Position numbers and translations under genes: made by a program. The notes under the pieces were generated by a model. The model worked only from the letters and a program-made list of their open reading frames with translations, made no database searches and had not been told where the DNA came from. Shown piece after piece: positions 61,001 through 64,000 of a stretch of 64,000 bases of DNA (positions are counted from its first letter, which is position 1; each line of letters starts with the position of its first letter). Location: contig JBBELK010000315.1 of assembly GCA_037783545.1 (NCBI GenBank), positions 62,001 through 126,000 on the forward strand. The letters are read 5' to 3'. Source of the stretch: Henricia sp. BOLD:AAB3569. Its lineage: Eukaryota; Echinodermata; Asteroidea; Spinulosida; Echinasteridae.

Positions 61001-64000
61001 GTCTGCTGCCTTTGATACAGTGGATCACCCTATTCTTCTTCAGCGTCTTGATGAAAACTTTGGTCTCTGCGGCACAGTCCAGCAATGGTTTCAGTCATAC
61101 CTAAGTCGCAGAACCAGTCAAGTGAACATCAAAGGGTCTCTTTCCTCTGAAATGCAACTTAGGTATGGTGTCCCGCAGGGATCAGTCATTGGACCACAAG
61201 TTTTCATTTATTATTACTTTGTTATTGGGCATATCATTCGTAAATTTCCCACCCTGCAATACCACATTTATGCGGACGATGTTCAGCTATTTTGTTCATT
61301 TGACCCAACAATCCCTGGTGAAGCTACATGTGCTTTGTTCACGCTCAGTCGGTGTATCGAGGCACTGCAATCTTGGATGCTTCAGAATAAACTCCGGATG
61401 AACCCGGAGAAGACCGAGTTCTTCATTGCCTCATCACCAACTAATTTTGCACGTTTAAAACATCTTACTCTTCATCTTGACCAAGTGGACATTTTTCCGT
61501 CTTCTAAGGTTAGAAACCTGGGTGCCATGTTTGATAGTGACATGAAAATAAATGCTCACATCACCCAACTCTGCCGGTCTTTGAATTTTCAGATCCGAAA
61601 CCTCAGCAGAATCCGAAGGTTCCTTAATTTCGATGCCTGCCACAATGCAGTTCGTTCATTAATTCTGTCCAGATTGGACTACTGCAATTCTCTGTTGAAT
61701 GGTCCGTCACAGAAGAACATATTTCGTCTGCAAAAAATACAAAATAGGTGTGCCAGACTCATTTTTAGGAAACCCCAAAGTGCACATGTAACACCACTCC
61801 TGCGTGAGCTTCATTGGCTCCCAGTTGCTAAACGTATTCAATTTCGCACTCTTGTCCACACATACAAGTCATTAAATAATCTTTCTCCAGGTTACCTCTC
61901 AGCTCTTCTAGGAATTAGGAAGTCTTCATCATATTCACTACGATCTCAAACTAGCACATGTCTTGATATTCCCAGATCACACACTCAAGCTGGCGATAGG
62001 GCTTTTTTCCGTCTCTGCTCCTCGCCTTTGGAACAACTTGCCAGCTACAGTCAAGAATTCAACTAACATCACTTCTTTCAGAAAGTCTCTTAAGACCCAC
62101 CTCTTTCTCTAGGATTTGAGCGATTCGATATCCCTCATTTCTTTTTATCTCCCTGCACTTTGTATCCTTCGGTTAAAAGCGCATTATAAATGCCATATAT
62201 TATTATTATTGCTATATATATAATATCAAGCATGTGCTTTTTCAGTTGATTAACAATAGAGCCTGAAGAGATATTGACAATATTTTGTTATTAGTTACCA
62301 TGCACCATTTGTGCAAGTGCATTCAAATTGTGGGATAGGGGATGTATTTTTTTTCCTTCACAAGCAAGCACTCGCACCCGCAATAGGGGTGGGGATATTT
62401 TACATGTGTACCAGTATGTCTATCCGCAATAGGAGGCCTATTTTTTTGCGTGAGAATGCACAGTATGGGTTCGTCCGGCATATACAGAGCGATTTCCAAA
62501 CTCCCCCCCCCCCCCCCCCCCCTTCCCCCCCCCCCCACTCCCCCACTCCCCCACCCCCCCCACCCCACCCCCCCCCCCCCCCCACCCCACACCCCCCCCC
62601 CCCCCAGCCAAAAATTTAAAAATTCGGGGGACCTTACCTCCGGAACCACTGGTCCGATTGATCTAAATTTTGATATTTGGTGCTGTGGGATCCCAATCAA
62701 CAAGTATACCAAGTTTCACCAAAATCAGAGAGGGTCGGTTTAGAATGTCATTTTTTTTGGGTGATTTGACATGGACTGACCCTATTTATTAATTATTAGT
62801 CTGGCAGCAAGCAACCCACAATGCTCCGCGGGCCTGCATACCGTTTATGACCTTTGCGTCACGTGTTTCCGTCACAGAAATCTGTGCAAACAGATTAGCC
62901 TGTCCCAGCACCCTGTAAGGCACGCTGGGAATGAGCGAAAAGGATTGGGAACTAAAATCTTCCTTGTTATAAAGTTAGCCCCGTCTACTGACATGGTGTT
63001 ACTTAACGGCCACGGGGCTACCTTTGTGAGGTCCTCACCAGTTCCTTCACTACATGTAATACGTGGCAATTACATGGGACAGCAATCTGCAGGCTCCGTC
63101 TTCTTGGTACTCTCATGGTGATGTTGCTTTCTTAAAGGTCAAGACGCTGAATGGCTGGAAGGGGCTGGGGACCCCCTTTATGGATTGTTTTGTGACTTTG
63201 TGTGACACTTACAATGTCATGTCTCTTACTGGATACATGGCTCCCATGTGTCTCCCCAAAACATTGTGGTTTGTCACAGTGGGAGTTTAAGGAACTGTTG
63301 AGTTTTTGTGGTACACCCTATAAATTCACCGGCAGGATGTTATTGGACAAAAATGTGCAGTTTTGAAGCATCCTGCCAGTTTCAGAATTTGGATTTTTGG
63401 TTTATAATTTGTTGTGGTTTTTGTCTTTGCAGAATGACTTACTTCACAGATCTTCCCCATGTAAATGCAGCGCTGAGCAGCAACAAGCCGACCTGGCCAA
63501 CACCATCGTCATCAGCGAATGGGCAGAGAAGATCTTTTCCACTCGTTTTCAAACCACCGATGACCTAGCCTATTATCTTGCAAGCAATAAATATGTCTCA
63601 AACTCCATGGCGACCTACACAGTACTGTCCAGTAGAAGGGAAAATTCAGCATCTTCAACGAGGTCGTTACGACTGGATGCGGGAATGGTGAAGCCTCCCA
63701 TCACACCCGAAGAGCGGCACAAAGAGACGCAACACCAGCTTCAGAAAAAGATCCAACAGCGACAACTCAGCAGAATGAGGGATGAGCAAAACCGACAAGC
63801 TCAGAGCCTGGCTCTAGATAGGAAGGGCCAACAGGGGAGGAAGCTTGTCAATAGGAGTCACAGTATGCCAAATGAGAGGCAAATGAATGCAAGAGTTGAA
63901 TCTCAGGTGGGAGGGGCAAGGGGTCATGAAGGCCTCCTCAGCGACAGCCAGAATGGCTGTAGACAGGGTGACCAACAAACGAACACAGTCAGGTTACAGA
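21970..64000 (+). CDS. RFX7: RFX5/RFX7-type winged-helix transcription factor, N-terminal part (spliced; continues past window)
   Basis: Seven exons (21970-22082, 52447-52480, 53866-53948, 54911-55033, 55844-55960, 58571-58655, 63433-64000+) join in frame into 374 residues. Residues about 31-76 are a helical segment with [13 protein letters not shown], the counterpart of the LYLQLP region of RFX5/RFX7. Residues about 91-166 are the RFX winged-helix DNA-binding domain: [56 protein letters not shown]. Residues 172-177 (PSLPQM) fit the PxLPx[I/L/M] motif by which RFX5 and RFX7 bind RFXANK/ANKRA2 ankyrin repeats. A helical block with SEWAEKIF and [18 protein letters not shown], then a Q/R-rich coil ([11 protein letters not shown]), follow as in RFX7. 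RFX proteins bind X-box DNA in the nucleus; RFX7 works with ANKRA2/RFXANK. The start has a strong context (A at -3, G at +4). The C-terminal half is missing. Assignment to RFX7 rather than a pre-duplication RFX5/7 gene is inference. Confidence 0.9.
22379..22403. promoter_or_regulatory. NRF1-type palindrome next to a CTCF-like motif
   Basis: TGCGCATGCGCA (22379-22390) fits the NRF1 consensus exactly. It overlaps AGCGCCCTCTGTTG, which resembles the reverse of the CTCF core. Another partial NRF1 site lies at 22975-22986. The location about 300 bp into intron 1 suits a proximal regulatory site, but function is inference. Confidence 0.4.
23827..23976 (+). other. Unassigned exon-like block with poly(A) signal
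   Basis: After a pyrimidine-rich acceptor (TTTTCTTTTCTCAG at about 23792) an open frame from ATG at 23827 gives 49 residues ([20 protein letters not shown], then [18 protein letters not shown]) before TGA. AATAAA lies at 23961, inside the end of this frame. The sequence is not repetitive in the window. I do not recognise the product. It could be a terminal exon of a transposon gene lying within the surrounding inverted repeat, or a retained exon relic. Confidence 0.25.
24202..24330. mobile_element. Foldback MITE, AGGCTCGTC family (diverged)
   Basis: TTAA at 24198-24201, then GCAGGCTCGTCGTTGAGCG. The arms pair through AATTTGTGCCATGAAATTC and GAATTTCGTGGCACGAATTTG, and GACGAGCCT closes the element. 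It is the same family as 40315-40446 and the satellite foldbacks. Confidence 0.7.
25408..25533. repeat. Hairpin with long paired arms
   Basis: TGGGCCACTAGACCCAG and TGAGTCGTTGGCCCTG on the left pair with CAGGGCCAACGACTCA and CTGGGTCTACTGGGCCA on the right around an A/T-rich loop. It is a probable foldback element, with no clear target duplication. Confidence 0.7.
26288..26834 (+). mobile_element. TTAA-flanked MITE, AGGGCCCC family
   Basis: TTAA at 26284-26287 and 26835-26838 flank ends AGGGCCCC and GGGCCCT. The inner sequence (ATCAATGAAATCTATGCT, AATATGCATATTCATGACC, AACTGGGGG) is shared with copies at 29226, 44085 and 48380. No coding capacity. TTAA targets are typical of piggyBac-like (also Kolobok) transposases acting in trans. 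Confidence 0.85.
27031..28271 (+). mobile_element. TTAA-flanked element, AGGGAACACACCGGCTT family
   Basis: TTAA at 27027-27030 and 28272-28275. The ends are AGGGAACACCGAC and (reverse) AGGGACACACCAGC. Inner blocks CGAAATAGACCCATACC and CAAATTTGGCCGTTTT recur in the copy at 34520-35286; another block recurs near 33940-34075. It is 1.24 kb long with no intact gene. Confidence 0.75.
28276..28569. other. Intronic stretch without recognised feature
   Basis: A/T-rich sequence with a TTG-repeat patch (about 28445). No gene or repeat boundary could be supported. Confidence 0.5.
28570..28712 (-). mobile_element. tRNA-related SINE, copy 1 (minus strand)
   Basis: Read on the minus strand, a B-box-like GGGTTCGAACCC is followed by GTGGATTGGGTTTGCAGTCC and GTGGGTTTTCC. 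A second copy in the same orientation lies at 37975-38165. The shared layout (B box, then a conserved body with GGGTTTTCCTCCC) is that of a Pol III-derived SINE. Confidence 0.65.
28713..29149. other. Intronic stretch without recognised gene
   Basis: Only a short direct repeat, GCGCGATCGTCACA at about 29053 and 29073, stands out. Confidence 0.5.
29226..29790 (+). mobile_element. MITE, AGGGCCCC family, 3' end lost
   Basis: It starts after TTAA (29222-29225) with AGGGCCCCTTATT and tracks the family to about 29790, where the copy diverges and lacks the right terminus. The host sequence GTACGCTAGGCTTAA also occurs without the MITE at 58397, confirming TTAA as the insertion site. Confidence 0.78.
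29791..30312. other. Intronic stretch rich in TACATGTA-type palindromes
   Basis: No gene seen. Repeated ACATGTAC and TAGGCCTAC words occur from 30115 to 30300. Confidence 0.5.
30313..30808. mobile_element. TIR element with CACCCTGTTTACACT ends
   Basis: The left end CACCCTGTTTACACTTGATC and right end (reverse) CACCGTGTTTACACTGGTC form the TIR. Multiple GATCCCGAGCTCGGGATC palindromic words lie inside. A second copy is at 44696-45169. The right part was carried into the following tandem duplication. Confidence 0.75.
30851..30944 (+). other. Exon-like segment, copy 1
   Basis: TATTTTTGCAG precedes 94 nt that are open in one frame ([20 protein letters not shown], then CKTFRPFY), followed by TATG|GTTAGT. 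The splice-like flanks and even composition suggest a former or real exon. No family was recognised, and it does not fit the RFX frame at this point. Confidence 0.35.
31202..31716. mobile_element. TTAA-flanked MITE, AGGCCC family, copy 1
   Basis: TTAA at 31198-31201 and 31717-31720. The ends are AGGCCCTGTAGATGATC and (reverse) AGGCCCAGTGGATCATTTGC. Subterminal GTCATTGCAAATGAT also occurs near 47619 and 48052. Confidence 0.8.
32160..32253 (+). other. Exon-like segment, copy 2 (duplicated)
   Basis: Same 94 nt and flanking splice-like signals as 30851-30944, carried by the tandem duplication. No coding difference is seen between the copies. Confidence 0.35.
32492..33016. mobile_element. TTAA-flanked MITE, AGGCCC family, copy 2
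   Basis: TTAA at 32488-32491 and 33017-33020. This copy was produced by the tandem duplication and not by a new insertion. Confidence 0.8.
33037..34515. other. Intronic stretch with degraded repeats only
   Basis: Part of it (about 33940-34075: TTGTTAATTTTAAGC, CAAGGATGCTGGCATGC) matches the inner part of the 27031-28271 element. The rest shows no supported gene. Confidence 0.5.
34520..35286 (-). mobile_element. TTAA-flanked element, AGGGAACACACCGGCTT family (inverted copy)
   Basis: TTAA at 34516-34519 and 35287-35290. The ends AGGAACACACCGGCTTAC and (reverse) GGGAACACACCGGCTTCG are a clean TIR. The inner order is reversed relative to 27031-28271. Confidence 0.82.
35360..36124. mobile_element. 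Long-TIR element, GAGTCTTTCC/GGAAAGACCC ends, 4-bp duplication ATTT
   Basis: ATTT at 35356-35359 and 36125-36128 flanks TIRs GAGTCTTTCCACGGTAAAGG and (reverse) GGGTCTTTCCACAATAAAGG. The relative at 55251-55601 shares arms and inner sequence. Confidence 0.85.
35717..35930. mobile_element. Foldback MITE inside the GAGTC element
   Basis: Arms GGGGCCAATTTCATAAAGC and GCTTTATGAAATTGGCCTC pair, with AGCAGAAAAATTTGCTT inside. The relative at 55251-55601 lacks this segment, showing the uninterrupted CCGGTTACGAGC. Confidence 0.82.
36231..37974. other. Intronic stretch without recognised gene or element
   Basis: Rich in ACATGTAC/TGTACATT/CCGGTA words (37130-37450). No splice-bounded exon fits the RFX protein. 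Confidence 0.5.
37975..38165 (-). mobile_element. tRNA-related SINE, copy 2 (minus strand)
   Basis: Shares AACCCAATCCACATAC, GATTCGAACCAGGGTC and CACAGAGGTGGAAGGC with 28570-28712, but its B box is more decayed. Confidence 0.6.
38361..38549. repeat. Foldback repeat with GCAGCCGATTTCACG ends
   Basis: CTGCAGCCGATTTCACG and CGTGAAATCGGC form the ends, with TTGCGCAAC and GCAAGCTAC words inside. A related copy is at 56129-56291. Confidence 0.65.
38771..38960 (+). repeat. Dispersed repeat, copy 1
   Basis: ATTGCCTCTGTTG, CTTGGCCGTGGTGC, GGAAGTGCCCTTTTTAA and GGCAGTGCCCTTTCAGTGAC recur in the same order at 50886-51030. No terminal repeats found. Confidence 0.75.
38982..39439. other. Intronic stretch without recognised feature
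   Basis: Nothing supported beyond TACATGTA-type words. Confidence 0.5.
39444..39880. mobile_element. Long-TIR element, GGGTCTGTCC ends, 4-bp duplication ATGT
   Basis: ATGT at 39440-39443 and 39881-39884 flanks GGGTCTGTCCACAGTAATGG and its exact reverse complement. 437 bp, non-coding. Confidence 0.85.
40022..40100 (+). promoter_or_regulatory. TATA-type core promoter candidate
   Basis: TATAAAAG (40022-40029) sits in a GC-rich flank, with a CTCTCACTGT initiator-like stretch about 30 bp downstream. No downstream frame is recognisable. It may be the promoter of a solo LTR or other element. Confidence 0.3.
40315..40446. mobile_element. TTAA-flanked foldback MITE, AGGCACAGGCTCGTCAGC family
   Basis: TTAA at 40311-40314 and 40447-40450. 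The two arms pair almost completely (AGGCACAGGCTCGTCAGCAA and reverse; GCCAAATGTGTGCC/GAGCACGAATTTGGC). It is the cleanest member of the family whose relatives lie in the satellite spacer. Confidence 0.9.
40451..41215. other. Intronic stretch without recognised gene
   Basis: No exon fits the RFX protein and no element boundary was found. Confidence 0.5.
41216..41560 (+). mobile_element. Two tandem tRNA-related SINE fragments
   Basis: TAGCTCACCTCCGTGGTAGAGC with CTTGGATTAAAATCCTG (41262-41330) resembles a decayed tRNA with A and B boxes. AATGCTCAGCTGGCAGAGC (about 41502) is a second copy, preceded by the same GGGAGT leader. Neither folds as an intact tRNA by eye. Confidence 0.45.
41603..42360. 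mobile_element. hAT-like non-autonomous element
   Basis: The ends are CAGTGTTGTAGTCGAGTC and (reverse) CAGTGTCGTAGTACTCAAG. The flanking 8-mers TTCATTTT (41595-41602) and TTCATTTC (42361-42368) differ at one base. CAGTG...CACTG ends with 8-bp duplications are hAT traits. A CGAGTC-rich minisatellite (41618-41702) makes up the left subterminal region. No transposase. Confidence 0.85.
42361..44068. other. Intronic stretch without recognised gene
   Basis: TACATGTA/TACCGGTA-rich. Two GGAGAGGTACCGG-type words at about 43652 and 43674 form a short direct repeat. No coding exon fits. Confidence 0.5.
44085..44641 (+). mobile_element. TTAA-flanked MITE, AGGGCCCC family, nested
   Basis: TTAA at 44081-44084 and 44642-44645; TIR AGGGCCCCTGAAATG. 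It interrupts the TIR of the surrounding element exactly at GAAATTAA, which is intact at the other terminus and at 40173. Confidence 0.9.
44696..45169. mobile_element. TIR element with CACCCTGTTTACACT ends, nested
   Basis: Ends CACCCTGTTTACACTTGATC and (reverse) CACTGTGTTTACACTGGTC, the same family as 30313-30808. Confidence 0.78.
45713..45966. mobile_element. Long-TIR element, GGGTCTTTC ends, 4-bp duplication TGCA
   Basis: TGCA at 45709-45712 and 45967-45970 flanks GGGTCTTTCTATAAATTAGG and its reverse complement. 254 bp. Inner GTGTCCC words also occur in 50163-50591. Confidence 0.85.
45971..46613. other. Intronic stretch without recognised gene
   Basis: No supported feature. Confidence 0.5.
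46614..46910 (+). mobile_element. pogo/Tigger-like terminus (fragment)
   Basis: CAGTAAACTCCGGCTAAGTC follows TA, as expected for pogo-group TA duplications. Several TAAGTCGGC/CAAGTCGGC subterminal repeats follow. An ATG frame near 46842 ([18 protein letters not shown]) is too short to assign. The right end was not found. Confidence 0.4.
46981..47123. mobile_element. Foldback MITE with AGGGCTGCGTTCGAA ends
   Basis: AGGGCTGCGTTC and GAACGCAGCCCT ends, with paired ACGCGAACATT/AACGTTCGCGT and CAAACGTTTGC inside. No clear target duplication. Confidence 0.75.
47124..48043. other. Intronic stretch with partial AGGCCC-family MITE ends
   Basis: GTCATTGCAAATGATACAAT with GGGCCTTTAA (47619-47648) and GTCATTGCAACTGATGTAGG with GCTTTAA (48020-48043) look like right ends of AGGCCC-family elements whose left ends I cannot place. 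Confidence 0.5.
48044..48375 (-). mobile_element. TTAA-flanked MITE, AGGCCC family
   Basis: TTAA at 48040-48043 and 48376-48379; ends AGGCCCATTG and GGGGGCCT. The right TTAA is shared with the next element. Confidence 0.75.
48380..48961 (-). mobile_element. TTAA-flanked MITE, AGGGCCCC family (minus strand)
   Basis: TTAA at 48376-48379 and 48962-48965. In reverse it follows 26288-26834 from AGGGGCCCC...ATTTAGG to the diverged AGGGCT end. Confidence 0.87.
48966..50162. other. Intronic stretch with one SINE fragment
   Basis: About 49640-49735 is a minus-strand fragment of the tRNA-headed SINE (GGGATAATGTCCCAGGGACT, AAACTCAAGGACATTTGTCC). The remainder shows no gene. Confidence 0.5.
50163..50591. 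mobile_element. Long-TIR element with GGGCAATTCCC/GGGAATTACCC ends
   Basis: The arms continue as AAATTAGGGGTCC, the same words as in 45713-45966. Flanks ATAA and ATAC match at three of four bases. Confidence 0.72.
50635..50797. mobile_element. Small TIR element, AAGGCCCGTC end
   Basis: AAGGCCCGTCTACACGATCC on the left; GGAAACGGGCC closes the right. The interior repeats GTTGGAGTATG. Boundaries are approximate. Confidence 0.5.
50886..51030 (+). repeat. Dispersed repeat, copy 2
   Basis: Same order of blocks as 38771-38960 (TTGCCTCTGTTG, GGAAGTGCCCTTTTTAA, GGCAGTGCCCTTTCAGTGAC). Confidence 0.75.
51031..52446. other. End of intron 1: GGGCGA-rich stretch, no exon seen
   Basis: From 51765 to 52250 the words GGGCGAT and TCGCCC recur in both orientations (for example AGGGCGACACC and GGTCGCCCTAA), suggesting a degraded foldback. 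The acceptor of exon 2 lies at its end. Confidence 0.5.
52447..52480 (+). CDS. RFX7: RFX gene coding exon 2 (34-nt microexon)
   Basis: A short exon between CAACAG and GTAAGT encodes [11 protein letters not shown]. It completes a split Ser codon from exon 1 and hands on in phase 0 to [11 protein letters not shown]. It is identified by reading-frame continuity and alignment to the KTVQSKVDCIL region of RFX7. Confidence 0.85.
53304..53470. mobile_element. Insertion between 17-bp direct repeats
   Basis: GTAGCTGGCCAATTAAA at 53304-53320 and 53454-53470 brackets 133 bp with partly inverted ends (CCTATTCACG/CGTGAATAAG) and an inner hairpin AAGGTCACCA/TGGTGACCTT. Confidence 0.65.
53866..53948 (+). 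CDS. RFX7: RFX gene coding exon 3
   Basis: The acceptor is CATATTCTCAG and the donor is AAAAAG|GTTAGA. It encodes [20 protein letters not shown] and GINGHLK, and ends in a two-base phase. The LYLKLPxG motif is a hallmark of the RFX5/RFX7 subfamily and is absent from RFX1-4, RFX6 and RFX8. Confidence 0.9.
54071..54180. mobile_element. Short TIR element, GACCGTATC ends, flanked by TATA
   Basis: Arms with AATAGCTGCCATCTTGT pair with ACAAGATGGCAGCTATT. TATA at 54067-54070 and 54181-54184. Confidence 0.75.
54329..54737. mobile_element. TIR element, GTCCGCATTGGAC ends, TTAA-type site
   Basis: Left AGGCCTGTCCGCATTGGAC and right (reverse) GCCGTGTCCGCATTGGAC. Flanks CTAA (54325) and TTAA (54738-54741). 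Lies in intron 3. Confidence 0.75.
54911..55033 (+). CDS. RFX7: RFX gene coding exon 4 (first half of DNA-binding domain)
   Basis: It lies between CTCCACTCAG and GTAAAG. It encodes residues 77-118, including [13 protein letters not shown] and [12 protein letters not shown], the opening helices of the RFX winged helix. It ends TATAG in a two-base phase that accepts either the next constitutive exon or the 57-nt candidate exon. Confidence 0.93.
55251..55601. mobile_element. Long-TIR element, GAGTCTTTCC ends (intron 4)
   Basis: GAGTCTTTCCACGGTAAAGG and its exact reverse complement bound 351 bp related to 35360-36124. Flanks TTTT and ATAC do not match. Confidence 0.82.
55687..55743 (+). CDS. RFX7: Candidate 57-nt in-frame cassette exon inside the DNA-binding domain
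   Basis: The flanks are strong: a TTTTAATATTTATTTCAG acceptor and ACACT|GTAAGT donor. The 57 nt have no stop in the required phase and would add [19 protein letters not shown] between the DDYR and HCDSANRR parts of the domain. The constitutive join without it gives exactly the family's spacing, so this is an optional exon at best. No other RFX known to me has such an insert. Chance occurrence is possible. Confidence 0.45.
55844..55960 (+). CDS. RFX7: RFX gene coding exon 5 (second half of DNA-binding domain)
   Basis: The acceptor is GTCTCATGCAG. It encodes residues 118-157: [31 protein letters not shown] and LGTRGKA. The [15 protein letters not shown] block is diagnostic for RFX proteins. 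It ends GCCAG directly before ATATCCTTTT, the AT-AC donor. Confidence 0.95.
56129..56291. repeat. Foldback repeat with GCAGCCGATTT ends (U12 intron)
   Basis: GCAGCCGATTTCACGAA pairs with TTCGTTAAATCGGCTGC. Inner TTGCGCAAC words occur as in 38361-38549. Confidence 0.75.
56694..56870 (+). mobile_element. tRNA-headed SINE (U12 intron)
   Basis: The first 74 nt resemble a tRNA: GGCTTCA and TAGAGCC acceptor arms (one mismatch), A-box-like TAGCTCAATTGGTGG, and B-box GGTTCGAATCC. A 7-nt anticodon-like loop CTCGTTA would read CGU. The T-stem is broken, so it is a SINE head and not a working tRNA. The body continues AAACTCATGGACATTTGTCC. Confidence 0.7.
57028..57256. repeat. Inverted repeat with ATTAGGACGACCG ends
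   Basis: CGTATTAGGACGACCG and CGGTCGTCCTAATACG enclose further AGGTCG words. No clear duplication flanks it. Confidence 0.6.
57366..57830. repeat. GCAACTG-rich inverted-repeat DNA
   Basis: Many GCAACTGG/CAGTTGC words on both strands, plus CACACATCGACAGCAACTG, which recurs at 29160-29180. It is a probable TIR element carrying subterminal repeats. Confidence 0.55.
57831..58385 (-). mobile_element. 555-bp retroposon (SINE-like) with 12-bp target duplication
   Basis: CAATGTCGGTGT lies at 57819-57830 and 58386-58397. The uninterrupted site (TTGCAATGTCGATGTACGCT) is seen at 29200. On the minus strand it has GGTTTCAAACCC (B-box-like) and ends in GAAGGAAGGACGAACGAAC, a short-repeat tail. No coding frame. 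Confidence 0.8.
58571..58655 (+). CDS. RFX7: RFX gene coding exon 6
   Basis: It follows the AC acceptor and precedes GTAAGT. It encodes [20 protein letters not shown] and then [17 protein letters not shown] closes the winged helix. PSLPQM at residues 172-177 is at the place where RFX7 carries its ankyrin-binding PxLPxL motif. It ends in phase 0. Confidence 0.93.
58656..59191. other. Intron 6 stretch without recognised gene
   Basis: Nothing supported. Confidence 0.5.
59192..59382. mobile_element. MITE with CAGGGGCGGATCCAG ends
   Basis: CAGGGGCGGATCCAGGAATTT and CTGGATCCGCGCCTG termini enclose 191 bp with G- and C-runs. The terminal type is common among short DNA-element remnants in animal genomes. 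Confidence 0.8.
60950..62215 (+). pseudogene. 5'-truncated L2/CR1-like LINE reverse transcriptase
   Basis: An open frame from 60945 (373 codons) encodes the central and C-terminal parts of a non-LTR reverse transcriptase: [12 protein letters not shown] (residues 17-28), [10 protein letters not shown] (75-84), catalytic YADDVQLF (109-116), and the downstream [14 protein letters not shown] block typical of the group. The endonuclease and first RT motifs are absent. A run of six T at 62003-62008 marks a frame change: the expected C-terminal segment continues in another frame to TAG at 62110. The 3' end, GCGCATTATAAATGCC followed by ATT repeats, is typical of L2-like LINEs. Not a host gene. Confidence 0.88.
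62502..62605 (+). repeat. Poly-C tract
   Basis: About 104 bp of almost pure C with a few A and T. Proline-rich or glycine-rich open frames across it are by-products. Confidence 0.97.
62947..63432. other. End of intron 6, no further exon seen
   Basis: The frame of exon 6 passes directly to exon 7 in phase 0. Nothing here is needed to complete the protein. Confidence 0.5.
63433..64000 (+). CDS. RFX7: RFX gene coding exon 7 (runs off the window)
   Basis: The acceptor is TTGTCTTTGCAG and the frame stays open to the edge (189 codons). Residues about 205-245 ([33 protein letters not shown]) match the conserved block after the DNA-binding domain in RFX7 (CEWAQKVL, SHYIGTKSMA). A basic, glutamine-rich stretch ([18 protein letters not shown]) follows, like the QQLQRKIQKKQQ region of RFX7. 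The remainder is polar and low in complexity, as expected of the disordered RFX7 tail. Confidence 0.9.

Larger units (their letters stand above)
60216..62782. mobile_element. Large GGGTCAGTCC-TIR element, 4-bp duplication TATT
   Basis: TATT at 60212-60215 and 62783-62786 flanks arms of about 145 bp starting GGGTCAGTCCATGTCAAA; the arms share GGTGAAAC and GGACCAGTGGTTCCGGAGGT. A LINE fragment and a poly-C tract lie inside. Not an autonomous element as it stands. Confidence 0.82.
59983..62946. repeat. Outer inverted repeat around the RT-bearing element
   Basis: 59983-60040 (CGCTCATTCCCAGG, GGTGCTGGGACAGGCTAATC) pairs with 62886-62946. The zone between this outer pair and the inner TIR is only partly alike. 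Confidence 0.65.

Noticed and set aside
60945-62066. Host gene with reverse transcriptase domain
   Set aside because: Truncated, frameshifted LINE with typical 3' tail.
62311-62743. Proline-rich and glycine-rich open frames
   Set aside because: They are translations of a poly-C tract.

Overview
The window is eukaryotic nuclear DNA, best read as a marine invertebrate deuterostome. An echinoderm is my first guess and amphioxus or a hemichordate are alternatives. The reasons are split exons with GT-AG introns, one AT-AC intron, very dense MITE/SINE content, and heavy use of the palindromic octamers TACATGTA, TACCGGTA and TAGGCCTA. The species call is an inference from style and content; no marker gene settles it.

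Region 1 (1-21230) is a nested tandem array. A unit of about 3.4-4.6 kb repeats head to tail. Each unit contains a run of 295-bp subrepeats (5, 7 or 9 full copies, alternating in two flavours as a 590-bp dimer), a few diverged subrepeats, and a spacer of about 1.2 kb carrying two inverted-repeat structures. Long open frames inside the array are by-products of the repeat and are not called as genes. The array ends only about 740 bp before the first coding exon of the gene that fills the rest of the window.

Region 2 (21970 to past 64000, + strand) is one host gene: an RFX5/RFX7-type winged-helix transcription factor, closest by motif to RFX7. Coding exons lie at 21970-22082, 52447-52480, 53866-53948, 54911-55033, 55844-55960, 58571-58655 and 63433 to the window edge. 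They join in frame into a 374-residue N-terminal part: a helical oligomerisation-type segment ending in an LYLKLP motif, the RFX DNA-binding domain (about residues 91-166), a PSLPQM ankyrin-binding-type motif, and a conserved helical segment followed by a Q/R-rich coil. Intron 1 is about 30 kb. The intron that interrupts the DNA-binding domain just before YCYSGLRKK has textbook U12 AT-AC signals. A 57-nt exon-like segment (55687-55743) with good splice sites could insert 19 residues, in frame, inside the DNA-binding domain.

The introns are filled with transposable elements, many datable by nesting: several MITE families inserted at TTAA with AGG-type ends; a group of long-TIR elements with GGGTC/GAGTC ends and 4-bp target duplications; a hAT-like element with a near-perfect 8-bp duplication; tRNA-related SINEs; a 555-bp retroposon with a 12-bp target duplication inside the U12 intron; and a 5'-truncated, frameshifted L2/CR1-like LINE inside a larger TIR element. 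A 1.3-kb tandem duplication carries two copies of an exon-like segment of unknown origin. No CRISPR array, rRNA gene or bacterial-type operon is present.
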